DNA from: Ridgeia piscesae | Lineage: Eukaryota; Annelida; Polychaeta; Sabellida; Siboglinidae | NCBI GenBank assembly: GCA_025642075.2 | Contig: JAODUO010000487.1 | Coordinates: 238,501 to 302,500 of the forward strand | Direction: 5' to 3' | DNA: 64,000 nt | Part shown: positions 26,901-41,009 of the stretch, in pieces | How the letters are laid out: every line of letters starts with the position of its first letter | Numbering within the stretch: position 1 is the stretch's first letter | The notes under the pieces: model-generated | Databases searched by the model: none | Told to the model about the DNA's origin: nothing | What the model saw: the letters and a program-made list of their open reading frames with translations, nothing else | Position numbers and translations under genes: made by a program

Positions 26901-29900
26901 GGACGATGGGGGGTGGGGCAGAAATGGAAGCACTCCGTTCTGTTTAACAGCAACTTGACACGAATCAACAGCATCTGATATGTCATCTGCAGCCTCGTTC
27001 TGGTGTAACACCAAACCGTTTGTTTTAATGTCCGTTGGTATCCGTGGCGATGGCGTAGCAACTATGGCAGTTGGTGCGATGACAGCAGAACCTTTGTGTT
27101 CATTGGATGTGCCACTAGAGGTGCTGCTGTCAACTGATGTGTGTCCATGGGCAGCAGCGACAATGACAATGTCACTGTTTGACGTTGGAGGTTCTGTGGC
27201 ATCAGACTTTGTTGACGTGTCATCGCCCGCCTTGCTGTTGAGGACGTACTTTGACGCTGATGTCACCTGACCGATGCTGTCCGTCTGATGGGCCGGAGCG
27301 AGGGATGTCCCACTCCCTGCAACACAACACACTTGTGTCAACACAACATAACACAACACACTTGTGTCAACACAACATAACACAACACACCTGTGTCAAC
27401 ACAACATAACACAACACACCTGTGTCAACACAACATAACACAACACACTTGTGTCAACACAACATAACACAACACACCTGTGTCAACACAACATAACACA
27501 ACACACTTGTGTCAACACAACATAACACAACACACTTGTCTCAACACAACATAACACAACACACTTGTCTCAACACAACATAACACAACACACTTGTCTC
27601 AACACAACATAACACAACACACTTGTGTCAACACAACACACTTGTGTCAACACAACATAACACAACACACTTGTGTCAACACAACATAACACAACACACT
27701 TGTGTCAACACAACACACTTGTGTCAACACAACATAACACAACACACTTGTGTCAACACAACATAACACAACACACTTGTGTCAACACAACATAACACAA
27801 CACACTTGTGTCAACACAACATAACACAACACACTTGTGTCAACACAACACACTTGTGTCAACACAACATAACACAACACACTTGTGTCAACACAACATA
27901 ACACAACACACTTGTGTCAACACAACACACTTGTGTCAACACAACATAACACAACACACTTGTGTCAACACAACATAACACAACACACTTGTGTCAACAC
28001 AACATAACACAACACACTTGTGTCAACACAACATAACACAACACACCTGTGTCAACACAACATAACACAACACACTTGTGTCAACACAACATAACACAAC
28101 ACACTTGTGTCAACACAACATAACACAACACACCTGTGTCAACACAACATAACACAACACACTTGTGTCAACACAACATAACACAACACACTTGTGTCAA
28201 CACAACATAACACAACACACCTGTGTCAACACAACATAACACAACACACTTGTGTCAACACAACATAACACAACACACTTGTGTCAACACAACACAACAC
28301 AACACAACACAACACAACACAACACAACACAACACAACACAACACAACACAACACAACACAACACAACACAACACAACACAACACAACACAACACAATAC
28401 ACCTACATCAACACAATACACCTACATCAACACACCTACATCAACACACCTACATCAACACACCTACATCAACACACCTACATCAACACACCTACATCAA
28501 CACACCTACATCAACACACCTACATCAACACACCTACATCAACACAACACAACACAACACAACACAACACAACACAACACAACACAACACAACACAACAC
28601 AACACAACACAACACAACACAACACAACACAACACAACACAACACACTTGCACGAACACATTACAGTGTGTATATGAGTTTCAGCTCCACAAAGTCCACA
28701 ACACATTTCTATAACAACAAACATACACAGCTATACATGGCAAGTGAAAACTTGGCTGTTTGTTACAAAAATCACATCATACAATTACTTTTTCCCTCTC
28801 AAATTGCAGGTAAATAATAGTTAATTTGTATTACTGATATGTCAACTCATCCGTGTAATGAGACAACAATTTCTACCCAATCCTCCCCCCCGTCTCTCTC
28901 TCACTCACTCACTCACTCACTCACTCACTCACTCACTCACTCACTCACTCACTCACTCACTCACTCACCCACCCACCCACCCACCCACCCACCCACCCAC
29001 CCACCCACTCACTCACTCACTCACTCACTCACTTATACAGCAGTCATTCACACAGATCTGTCTCTGTTGTCACAGCTCCGGAGTTAAGTCTTCATATCAG
29101 TGGTTTTATCAGTGACTGTGACAAATCAGCACAGACAGCCTGGGGATGTCACATGAATGCACACAAGAATGAAGTCATAGTTGACTGGTATACAACACGA
29201 GGCCTCAGTTGGCTGGCACACAAGAATGGAGTCATAGTTGACTGGTATACAACACGAGGCCTCAGTTGGCTGGCACACAAGAATGAAGTCATAGATGACT
29301 GGTATACAACACGAGGCCTCAGTTGGCTGGCACACAAGAATGAAGTCATAGTTGACTGGTACACAACACGAGGCCTCAGTTGGCTGGCACACAAGAATGA
29401 AGTCATAGATGACTGGTATACAACAAGAGGCCTCAGTTGGCTGGCACACAAGAATGAAGTCATAGTTGACTGGTACACAACACGAGGCCTCAGTTGGTTG
29501 GCACACAAGAATGAAGTCATAGTTGACTGGTATACAACATGAGGCCTCAGTTGGCTGGCACACAAGAATGGAGTCATAGTTGACTGGTATACAACACGAG
29601 GCCTCAGTTGGCTGGCACACAAGAATGAAGTCATAGTTGACTGGTATGTAGGAATGTGTTGCCCACATCCTCCTCCTGCAGTGGCTGGTGGTACGGAGAC
29701 TGATTCTACTTCCTCCATCACACTCAGGGGTCTTACACTAGTTACAGTGACTAATGTATCTCAGTAGTCAATAGACTGGCAACTTGGAATACACAGCAAA
29801 TTGGAATACAAGCCAACTTGGAATACAGGGCTGGCCAACACCTCTTACACAGTCACTACTTTCAATGAGATGACTCACACCTTTCTACAGGCTGACACTG

Positions 29901-32900
29901 CAATGTGCTGAGACCACTCAAGTCACACAGCTCCATTCAGTATCACTCCACTTGTGACTTAAGTGTAGACTTAATGTGTGGACTGTGGACTCACCTGATC
30001 CGGGAATGAGAAGTCTGAGGCCCGGGATCCAGGGTAAACAACAGCCACACCGGACCTGTTCCCACATGACTGCTGTGTGGAGGGAGAGCTGCACACACTG
30101 GCCCTGCCTCGCCCTGCTCCCAGTCAGCTAGAGGGATGGGGAATGTCTACTTCCGGCCCAGCTGCCACAACCCAGAAACTCCCCTCTCTCCCCTCTGGCT
30201 GTGGGATCTATGGGCTGTACTGAGTCAGAGTCACCATGTCCAGTAGAGACTCACTGATTACTTGCACAGGTGGACTGAGCCAGGTCTGAGTGGACTACTG
30301 GTCAAACAGGTGAAACAATAGATTGTTGCTGCCTACAATTAACTGTCTTTGATGTGGTCAGTCAAGATTACCTGACTGGTCACTGCTCCCTGGCAGGCAG
30401 ACATGTCCAGTCATGTGTGACGTGCTGATACAGGAATGCATGTTGCCAGCTTTCATTGCTGTTTGTGGCTTTGTGTAAATTAACATCCTGGCCACACAAA
30501 GTCAGGTCATTGTATCGGTAAACCAAGATTAAAAAGCTGCCCAGGGTAAATTAGGGGACCCAATTCACTGATCCCATAATGACATACTCTACTGATTGTT
30601 CACTGGACAATAGGGCACAATGACTTACTCCTTAATAACATTCTATTATTCTACAATAACTAGTCCAAAGGTTAAATAACTATTGCAATATACTGTAAAT
30701 GAAGGAAATGTTATGTGCTTACACTATTTACATTGCTTACAGAGTTCTGCAGTCTTTCCTAGTGAGATATTCCACCTCATCGAACTACATAAAGTATTAC
30801 TCATGAGGTCAACTCTTACGGTTGTTACAGTGAATCTGTGTCAAAGGTCACCCTGTGTGCCTGTCTGAGACTGACAGTACAGCCAGGTAACACTGCTCCA
30901 CAGTCAGTGATATGCTAAATATGATTGCATTCATGCATTGATGCATTGAACACACCAGGCCAAAGGAAACATAGATCTGACAACTTAACCCTTAGTCTCT
31001 CACAGCACACACCATACTCGAGAAAAGATCTGCCATTGTGTTAATGAAGGTTAACGTAAGATTACTTCTGAGCACTGACTTTTAAACAGCACTTATCAAA
31101 TCACGCCCATAATGTCATCATATGTAAGCCCACGCATGTAATGGTCCACTCTACAACTGCATTAATCAATACCCACTAAAATAATCTTTGTAGTTTATGC
31201 ATACTTGCAGGCCCTTGCATGCGTGTGCATGCATGTGCACGAGTGTGTGTGCATGTGTGCGTGCGAGTGTGTGTGCGTGCGTGCATGTGAGTGTGTGCGC
31301 AGTGCACACGTGTGTGAATGCGTGCAGCATTCTCAAGACACAATGTCATAAGTATGGTAGCTAACTAGCTATATGGCTACTTTTTGAGTTTATGAAAGAG
31401 AAGTTCACAGTGAGAGCCAATTCAACTTCTGTCTCCCAGCACTACACCAGTGAGAGAGGACAGTGATGTGTCTCCAGCACTACACCAGTGAGAGAGGACA
31501 GTGATGTGTCTCCAGCACTACACCAGTGAGAGAGGACAGTCATGTGTCTCCAGCACTACACCAGTGAGAGCAGAGCGGACAGTCATGTGTCTCCAGCACT
31601 ACACCAGTGAGAGAGGACAGTGATGTGTCTCCAGCACTACACCAGTGAGAGCGGACAGTCATGTGTCTCCAGCACTACACCAGTGAGAGAGGACAGTCAT
31701 GTGTCTCCAGCACTACACCAGTGAGAGCGGACAGTCATGTGTCTCCAGCACTACACCAGTGTGAGAGGACAGTGGTGTGTCTCCAGCACTACACCAGTGA
31801 GAGAGGACAGTGATGTGTCTCCCAGCACTACACCAGTGAGAGAGGACAGTGATGTGTGTCCAGCACTACACCAGTGAGAGAGGACAGTCATGTGTCTCCC
31901 AGAACTACACCAGTGAGAGAGGACAGTCATGTGTCTCCCAGCACTACACAATGAGAGGACACAGAGTGCAGGACTTACTGTTATACTTTGTAGTTGCCCT
32001 GTAGAGATCAGACACAGGAGGAATGTGAAGTGAAGTGACCAAACAAAGAGACAGTGTCCCATGGAACAATACACCTGGTTCACCAGGCTCAGAAGCCACA
32101 ACAAACACTGTCACACTCACAAGAGGACAGAGATAACATCACCTGCCCTCCAGAGACACAGGTGTCAGCAGACAGAGAGTGCACTTGTATTTAGCCACCA
32201 CTAGAGGGTGGAGACTCACTGGAGGGTGGAGACTCACTGGAGGGTGGAGACTCACTGGAGGGTGGAGACTCACGGGAGGGTGGAGACTCAAGGGAGGGTG
32301 GAGACTCACTGGAGGGTGGAGACTCACTGGAGGGTGGAGACTCACTGGAGGGTGGAGACTCCCAGGAGGGTGGAGACTCACTGGAGGGTGGAGACTCACT
32401 GGAGGGTGGAGAAAAGACCCTGTCAGAGAGGGTGCTGCTGTCAGTCTTGGGTCTGTTGTCTGTGGAATGGAGTCCACCTGTACACCAACTGGGTGACAGG
32501 GGGTGAAGGTTCAACTAAGATTAACTGCCACTGATACCATGTTAGGTGAAATTATTCATTCTGACCAAAAGTTAAATATAGCACAGTATTGACTATTGAG
32601 TCATTAGGACTCCTCAGGGTGCTTTACATTTTACTTCTTGCCTCCTTGGTAGACCTGTGCAATCAAGCACTACCTTCACTTCTCTGGGAAGCAGTCAGCC
32701 ACACTGTAATCAATGCACAAACTGTCTATAGCCAGGCACACACAGCTGAGTTAACTGGAGCAACAAACTTGCTCACACTTCAAACAGCATCACAGGATTC
32801 AGACTCTCTTGGTTCAGAGGCTAATTGCTAATGTTGTATCACTTTGCGTCATAACAACCTTAGCGCCTGGTATTTTGCCAGGAAAAGCCCCATGCACGTA

Positions 32901-35900
32901 CAGTGTACATAGTTTACCTACCAAGTAGCAACTGCTACGCCAGAATGTACACAATTAGACAACATTATATACTGCTTGTATTGCTGTGAAGGGCCAGGTT
33001 GGAGTGTTTAGTGATTACTCATTACATCAGAGGAAGCAGAGTATCCCCTGTGTCTGTGGACATAATCTAAACCAACATTATCAAGTGTAACTCAATCAGT
33101 CTTCACTCATGACTCATCCTGCCCCCCTTACCTAACAGTAACAGTATACCCCCTACAGTCTCCCTGCCCAGTATCTCCCACACCCAACTATCTCTCCCTG
33201 CCCAGACAGTCCAGTATCTCCCACACCCAACTGACCACAGACCACTTGACCAAGATAACTGGTCAGAATGGTGAGTCTAGTGGACATCTGCTCTGAATTA
33301 AGGACTGACTCAATGATTGACAGCCCAGGTTGATGCCTCCTGTACCCTAGTCCACAACACTCTACACAGAGAGCATTAAATGAGACAATTAATTGACCAG
33401 TGCAGTCTCACTGGACTTAGTGAATACACACTCAGAATGCTGACCAGTGGCCATACACAAATGACCACACAATAAAGTGGTTTAGTGATATCACATTTAT
33501 CAGCCACACAATACTCCTTCACACAGACAAATGAATGCCAGTTACTGTAATCAAATCTACCACATAGTCATAGTGACAGTAACAGGAATGTTGTTATTTC
33601 AAACAAATGTCATCCACGTTTCACTACACAGGGGACACTGGGGCAGGTTGTCACTTGGGGTAGTTTGGATATTTCTTTCCTTAAAAAAACTAATGCACTA
33701 ATCCTATTGTGGGTCAACCACACGAAGGACAACAGCTTCTCACATCTCACACAACCACAGACAATTGTAGAGTAAGATGAAACCACAAACACTATCATGA
33801 TTTATCTCCTTTCCACTACACTGAGTAACAAAATGGAGAGATGACCAATGTCTTCCCCATCACAGTTACTGGCTGGTCAGTTGGTGCGGCTGACACAGTT
33901 GAGAAGGGGTCAGGGAATGGAGAGTATCAAAAATACTACACTAGTTAGCAAATCGCTGAACATACATTCTAATGATATGACATGGAACATGCCTGGCAAA
34001 GTGGAATTATTACTATATTCATTACCTTAACAAAAAGTGAGTTTAAATGAAGATCGTGCAAACTGTTCCTGACCTCCCCTACATGGCCATCACAACTGGA
34101 TGACACAAACCAGCACTGTTGTGACAGTCTACCTCTGCACAGACCTCTAACATAGCAGACCAAAGTGTGTGTGGACTGGAATCACTCAACCATTAACTAA
34201 CTGTGGGAGAATATCCTCAGAATACCTGTGAACAAAGGACAGGGTGACAGATATGCCCCACCCTGGGGCACAGACTGGGTCAACTGAGAACTTAGTTATG
34301 TATCTCAGTGATGTCCCCACTGGGCCAGCTGCAAGCAAAGTCTACATCTGTTTCCTCAATAAATCTATGCACAGTTCGTTGAGTGAATGTGTTTTAAATA
34401 AATATACGTAGTTCACCATAACAAGACAATGTTCTGCATATCGTGACCAGCTGGCCAGTTGTGGTTATTAGTTTACCTGTCACCTGTCTGCTCTCTCCAG
34501 GCACACAGTAGAGGCTTAGTTTGTAAAATGAATAGGCCACATCAATGTTATGTTACATGACATTAAAATAGTGTGACATTATTTATAGTTCCGATGTGCT
34601 TTTAGGGTAGCACAAAAGTGACAAAACACTTTTTAACAAGCACCTATGAAAAGGTATTTTATGTCTTCCTAATAAAAAGCTTTGGACTACAAAGAGATAA
34701 GTGGACAGAATTTAGCCTACACAAAAAAAAAATGTCATAAAAATTTGATCAAGGGGTATTGCAGGTGGTAAGCACAGGTGACAGTATTTGATAATAGTTA
34801 TAACATGTCCTACTGGATCACTATATTATTGACAACCCCAAAACACACCTAAAGAACATCCAGATGTCTATCATATTGGGTAGATTTATGTTCTAACACA
34901 TCTCTCATTTCAGAGCTCATGTCAGAACAAACATGTCAGATTAAAACATGCATGTACTTCTGTCAAATCAATGAATACATCTACCATGATGATAAACCCA
35001 ATATGAGTAACATCGGCAGTCATTCTCATGTGAATGCTGCACCTGGCAGTTGTTGCTACTATGACCTATGGTGTATTAGTTGAGTGTTCATGAGCTGCTC
35101 CTGTTCAACTTACCTGTGCACAAACACAGAGAGACACAGACTGAAACTGACCAAGTACTCACACACTGACCGAGTACTCACACACTGACCGAGTACTCAC
35201 ACACTGACCAAGTACTCATCACACTGACCAAGTACTCACACACTGACCGAGTACTCACACACTGACCGAGTACTCACACACTAACCAAGTACTCACACAC
35301 TGACCATGTACTCACAGACCAACAGTGTACTGACAGTCACAGACTGAGCAGTCACAGACTTTGTGCTCACTGACTGACTGAGTACTCCAGGACTGACACA
35401 GAGGATGTGGTGACTGCAGTGAGCAAGTCTGAGCCAGTGCTGTGTCAAGTGCCACATTGTGTGGTTGTCTCTTGTCAATACATGTAGGGGCCTACACACT
35501 TCTAGTTCTACAACAGTGCCATGTTGAGTCATCATGTGTGTGTTGTTGGTGTGTGTGATGCACACTAACAGCTTTCTGCAGAGACACATCTACCTGTCAC
35601 TTGGAATGGTAAAACCTGTTTGGGACGGGTAGAAATATATCACTGGATGGTTAAAAAATAACGAGCAAAAAAGGTATTAATAAATCATATATTATTGGCA
35701 ATTATGGCTTGAAAATGGGTGTCACATATGTGTTTACAGTTGATTTTGGGTCATTATTCATAACTCGACTGGCTTATATGTATGTCAATTAATATCCATG
35801 GCCAAAACAATTACCTTCTAACCAGGACCAGAATGTTGTAGTTAGGAGACATTTTACAAACAGATGTCAAATATATAACATGATTTTTGACATGTGTGAA

Positions 35901-38900
35901 TGGTTCCACTCCAACCATACAATCAGCTGGTTGTTACTTGTGCGTTGGTGTATCACATGTCAGACAAACCCACAAAACAACACAAGGAACCCACCTGTCT
36001 GGGACTCTATGCTCAGCCCAACTGCCCAAGGCTACCAAACTTATAAATATCCAGTGTTTGTGTAGTATTTTTTGGGGTGTGTGTTTCCAATTACTGGGAT
36101 AATCAGCAGATCTCTCCAACTACTGCCTCAGTTACCAGGGCATGTGTCAAAACACCCCACATATCCACCAGTGGGTCTGTGTTTGCCCGGTGTCTCCTGT
36201 CTCTCCTTTGATAAGATCCCTTAATCTCCCAGCCCAGTAATAACTCCTGTTACATCACCACACTGCCTCTACCATGCCCTGTACATTCCAACTTAACCCT
36301 CTCACCCCTGCTGCCATGTGACAATGAAAAGGCAGGGAATGGTGTGAAATGGCAGGAGAGATAAATACAAGTTACATCAGTAAGTTGCTACAGTTGCTGC
36401 AATTTCATTTCAGACATGAGAATCAATAATACTGCTCTAATATGACACATACACGTATGCTTCTACATTTGTAGTGTCACGAAGGCAAGGCAACCATTGT
36501 CTCACGAGACAGACACTTCCATACCAGTGGGTCTAACTTGGTCTGTACTTGAACCTAAATATCATGTTTCACCCCAACAGTGTTGACTTGACCACTGAGA
36601 CTACTATGTCCGGCAAAGCTGCAAAATATTAATCAAAACTTCCCATGGTCAAGGCAAGGCCACCAAAGAGGTCAATTCGACTCAGGAGTTAAGGCGACTT
36701 ACCTGTAACAAGTCCGTTTGAGAAGAGTCGAATGAGGTTCTTGACATGGCCCCTCACTGGCATCTTCACTTCCTCCTCATGCTCTGCTGGCTCCATCCCG
36801 CCGTCTCCAAGGTCCTGTCTCTGTACCATATCCCAGTCAACACCCAGAGGGAAGGGGATGAGACTGTGTCTGCTCCACGGGATCACTGAGTCCTGATACA
36901 GTCCTGCTTCCAGAACGACAAGCCCTATTTCTGGCAGTGTTCTGACACTGTCCTGTAGATATACAGCCGATCCTAGAGCCAGGATCCAAATGTCCAGGAC
37001 GTGATCAAGGACAGAGTCCTTCAGACACTGCTTAGATCAACACTGGGTGAATCAGTGACATCCTGGTGGGGGTGGGTCAATAGATCACCAGTGACTGTCA
37101 CATTCCAACGTGTCCACTTCTATCTCGTTGACGCCCAACTTTCCAACAGAATTGATACCTATCCTGTAACCATGTAACCTCAGTCCTGTAACCATGTAAC
37201 TATGCCAAAGTGGTGTAAAGTCAACTGTTAATGTTGACGACAAGATCGATGTACTCAGTGAAAGGTCCTGAGGATCAGTAGATCCTGTTGAAAGGATCAA
37301 CCCCTTCCGCCAGCTGCCGACACTCTGCGTGTGACTTCTTCCTTCACCCGAGGGTAAACACCAGGACTGAAGTAGCTTATAGCCTGACCACACCTGAGAC
37401 AGTAGTCACTCAGGTAGACCCAGGTAGTAGGCCACTAGTGAAGTCCAGTCACTCAGTACACACCTGCAGTAGCTGCTGCACTGACCACTGACCAGTGTTG
37501 TGACTCACACCTACTTGTCACCTGTAATTAATCTTCTAATGAGTAGAGTCAACTCTCACATCCGTGTCACTGGGTCACATGACTGGACACCGGCCCGACA
37601 GCGCCAACAAACTGTCCTGAAGGGACTATACTGACAAGTTGAGACGGCGACGATGACTGCGGTCCAGTAGTGATACTGGTCAATCGCTGGACACAGGTTC
37701 TGTGGTCACTGCGGTTGGTTACGGCCTCTCCCCACCACTGACCTCATTCAGACCTGTGCCACGTTTATTCACCCTGAAGGCAACCACCCCTCACATTCCA
37801 CTGCTCACAGCTAACTGGGTCAGGTCTAATGTCAGCTGTCACACAGCACCAGGCGTAGACAGTCGATCACGTCAGTGTGACAGTGCAATGGATCATTGTA
37901 CTGGGATACCATAAATAATTATATTATTTTCTATTTATATGTACATTATGTAACAACATGCTGGTCAGCTGTTTAACATAGCTATTTAACTAAGGAAATA
38001 TTGTGATTAATTAATTAAATAATTTACACATTGACAGGTGGTGAGTGAGTAGAGACTGAGAGCCAAGTTCATGTTTCCCTTGTCACAATCCACTAAGTCT
38101 CTCGTACTTGACTTCAAACTTAGTCACATCACTAAATCTTAATCAATTAAAACTAAGCTGATCAATCAGCATGGGCTAACTCGTCTAATTTGATTAAAAT
38201 TATGTCACCAGTGAACAGCATGGTGTTTTATTGATTATAAGTTTGTTTGCTGTCCACCTGTACTGTCCAACTGTCCATCTGTACTGTCCAACTGTCCACC
38301 TGTACTGTCCAACTGTCCACCTGTACTGTCCAACTGTCCACCTGTACTGTCCAACTGTCCACCTGTACTGTCCAACTGTCCACCTGTACTGTCCAACTGT
38401 CCACCTGTACTGTCCAACTGTCCACCTGTACTGTCCAACTGTCCACCTGTACTGTCCAACTGTCCACCTGTACTGTCCAACTGTCCACCTGTACTGTCCA
38501 ACTGTCCACCTGTACTGTCCACACTGTCCACCTGTACTGTCCACCTGTACTGTCCACCTGTACTGTCCAACTGTCCACCTGTACTGTCCAACTGTCCACC
38601 TGTACTGTCCAACTGTCCACCTGTACTGTCCAACTGTACACCTGTACTGTCCAACTGTCCACCTGTACTGTCCAACTGTCCACCTGTACTGTCCACCTGT
38701 ACTGTCCAACTGTCCACCTTGCTGTTGACAATCAATATAATTTCATCATGTTTGCATGTGTCATTCAGTGCCATGGTAAATAAGGAAACAAAGTATTATT
38801 ATTTATATGAGTCGCAGTTCCATAAACCAACATGGCAACATCTCACCACCGCAACATCTTCTTGTTAGCATCACAAATTGTAAACTCTGTGTCTTCCACA

Positions 38901-40953
38901 AACACACTCCTGCTCTAGGACTGTAATGTATGACACTAATTACTTCATATGCTTTCTGTTGGTAAGTGAACTTATTACAAAGTACAGTGTCCTGACTAAA
39001 GACCCACACAAGTGGACAATGCAGTTCTACAACTTCTTATGCACACATAGAATCTACTGTTTATTAATTTAATAATAATACATGATTGCAGGACAAAATA
39101 ATTCCTTATGCATCGCTAAATATGAATTAGCCACTTTATAGAATCACTGTATTATTTTTTTGCTGCATATTAATGTTACTACGGTCTGTCCATGATACAT
39201 ACAAACACCAGCAGTAAGAAGAAAACACTGAAGACAGATAACACTGTGTGTCTGAGCCCACAGCCGTGGTGGGTCAACACAGTTCAAGTCAATGTCCAAC
39301 TGAAGGGGGACACCTTGGAGACAGAACTCTGTGATCTGCAGGCTTATGAGGGGACTTAATCACCATCCCAAGGGGGCAATAACTCCTCCAGCACACCATT
39401 CAGTAGCACTGACCAGTGGACATTCCACTTGACCAGCTGACCACAGGGAATTAAGCTGCTCCCAGTCTAATTGTGCATGCAGCAACAGGTCCAGATTGGG
39501 ATGATTAGACTCCCTCCCACTCCCACTCCCACTCCCAGCCCACCATCACCAGGGAAGCATCACCCCTGGTCACACAACAGGACTGGATTAATTACACCAC
39601 AAACATGTCTGTTACAACACTGTTTCTACATGTAACTAAACACATCTTGTTTCTGTTTACATGTATGGGATGTGTTCTATATTAAACAAATATAAACTGA
39701 CTGTATTGTGACTGCAATTACACCACACAGTCCACCTGCACTTTGTTTCAGTAAGTCTAATTGGGTTAAAGTTCTGGTCACAGTAAAGAATGTTAACTTA
39801 AAACACAAGTCAAGTGAGATTTCTACTATAACCACAATATTATAGTATCTATCTGTCTCAGCCGGAGGGTATACTATTTGAAGACACCAGATCTGATTTA
39901 TATGAAAGTAACTGAACAAACCAGAACGCATCAATGTATCAACAGTGTCACCCCTGGGGCCTGGGCAAGTACAGTACTTCAGCACCCTGTAGTACTCACC
40001 TTCTGCCAGAGAAGAAGCTTCCAACATTGCTGCCATGAGTTCTATGTGACTGTACTAAATCCACACCCCATGTGAGAGGGTACTATCCAGTAACAACCCC
40101 AGTCCAACAGTGAGACTGCTGCTGTATGACCCAAGTAGCAAGACTCTCACACATTGCTGAGACCTGTTCACAGCCAGTGAAGTGTGACACAGGGCCCCAG
40201 GTGCATCCTTGAGATAACAGTGATTATGATGAAGTGATAAGCGGAGTACATACCTGGCCAGTGGTGTGTTCACTCAGCCCTCACGCCTCAGTTTCTTTTG
40301 CTAGTCTATGTACACAGATGTTTTCAAATTCCAAATTTTATTGACTGGTTGGCAAACCAGTAGCACTAGTTCACTTACACCATACTGCCACAGTCCAAAT
40401 ACACCTGTGTGATACCTCCCACATACTCACAGCTTCTCACGCTGAAAACACTGGATTGTGCTAGTTTCTGCATTAAACACACTCGTGAAGACATGACCCA
40501 AAACTCAAATTCTGACCAAGTTTTTATCGAAGCAGAATAGCTAATCTGCAGGCTTCAGTCAGAAACAGTCTAATCTGCAATCTACACAGTCAGATAACTA
40601 GATAACTACAACTTGGGTGGCTTGAATAAGGAACAACGAACCACTGAGTGAGCATAAATAGAGCATTGTCACTACTGAGTACGGAGTAGACAGGTGTCTC
40701 AAACCTTCATTGACACAACTGAGTATGGAGTAGAAAGATGTCTTAAACCTTCAAACTCAACTATCCTCATTCATAGCTAATCCCATTGGCTGGCATGTCA
40801 TATTTAACAGTATTAATCTAATCCAAAGAGTTAATCCAAGAGGGCAAGTGGACATGGCAGTCTTTAGTTTGTTTATCCCATGGCATGTCTTCCTCAATAC
40901 CAGTCAACAGTCTCCTGCGACACGTCTGGAAGTAACACACATCACGCACGACA

Positions 40954-41009
<56 letters not shown>

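Larger units (their letters stand above)
32412..36702 (-). other. DLGAP intron
   Basis: No exon is recognised with confidence. A strong unassigned donor (GCACAG|GTAAGTTG on the minus strand) lies near 35115 with no clear coding frame. A 19-bp tandem repeat and a family X copy are listed separately. Confidence 0.55.

Noticed and set aside
28223..28817. Thr/His/Asn-rich frames
   Set aside because: Simple-sequence ACAAC and 14-bp repeats read in three frames.
36886..36955. Extension of the 36.7-kb exon to upstream acceptors at 36894 or 36952
   Set aside because: The frame is open, but these acceptors need a phase-0 upstream exon and every candidate found ends with one extra base. They are kept only as alternatives.
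38228..38783. Regularly spaced repeats resembling a CRISPR array
   Set aside because: There are no unique spacers, units are contiguous, and the genome is animal.
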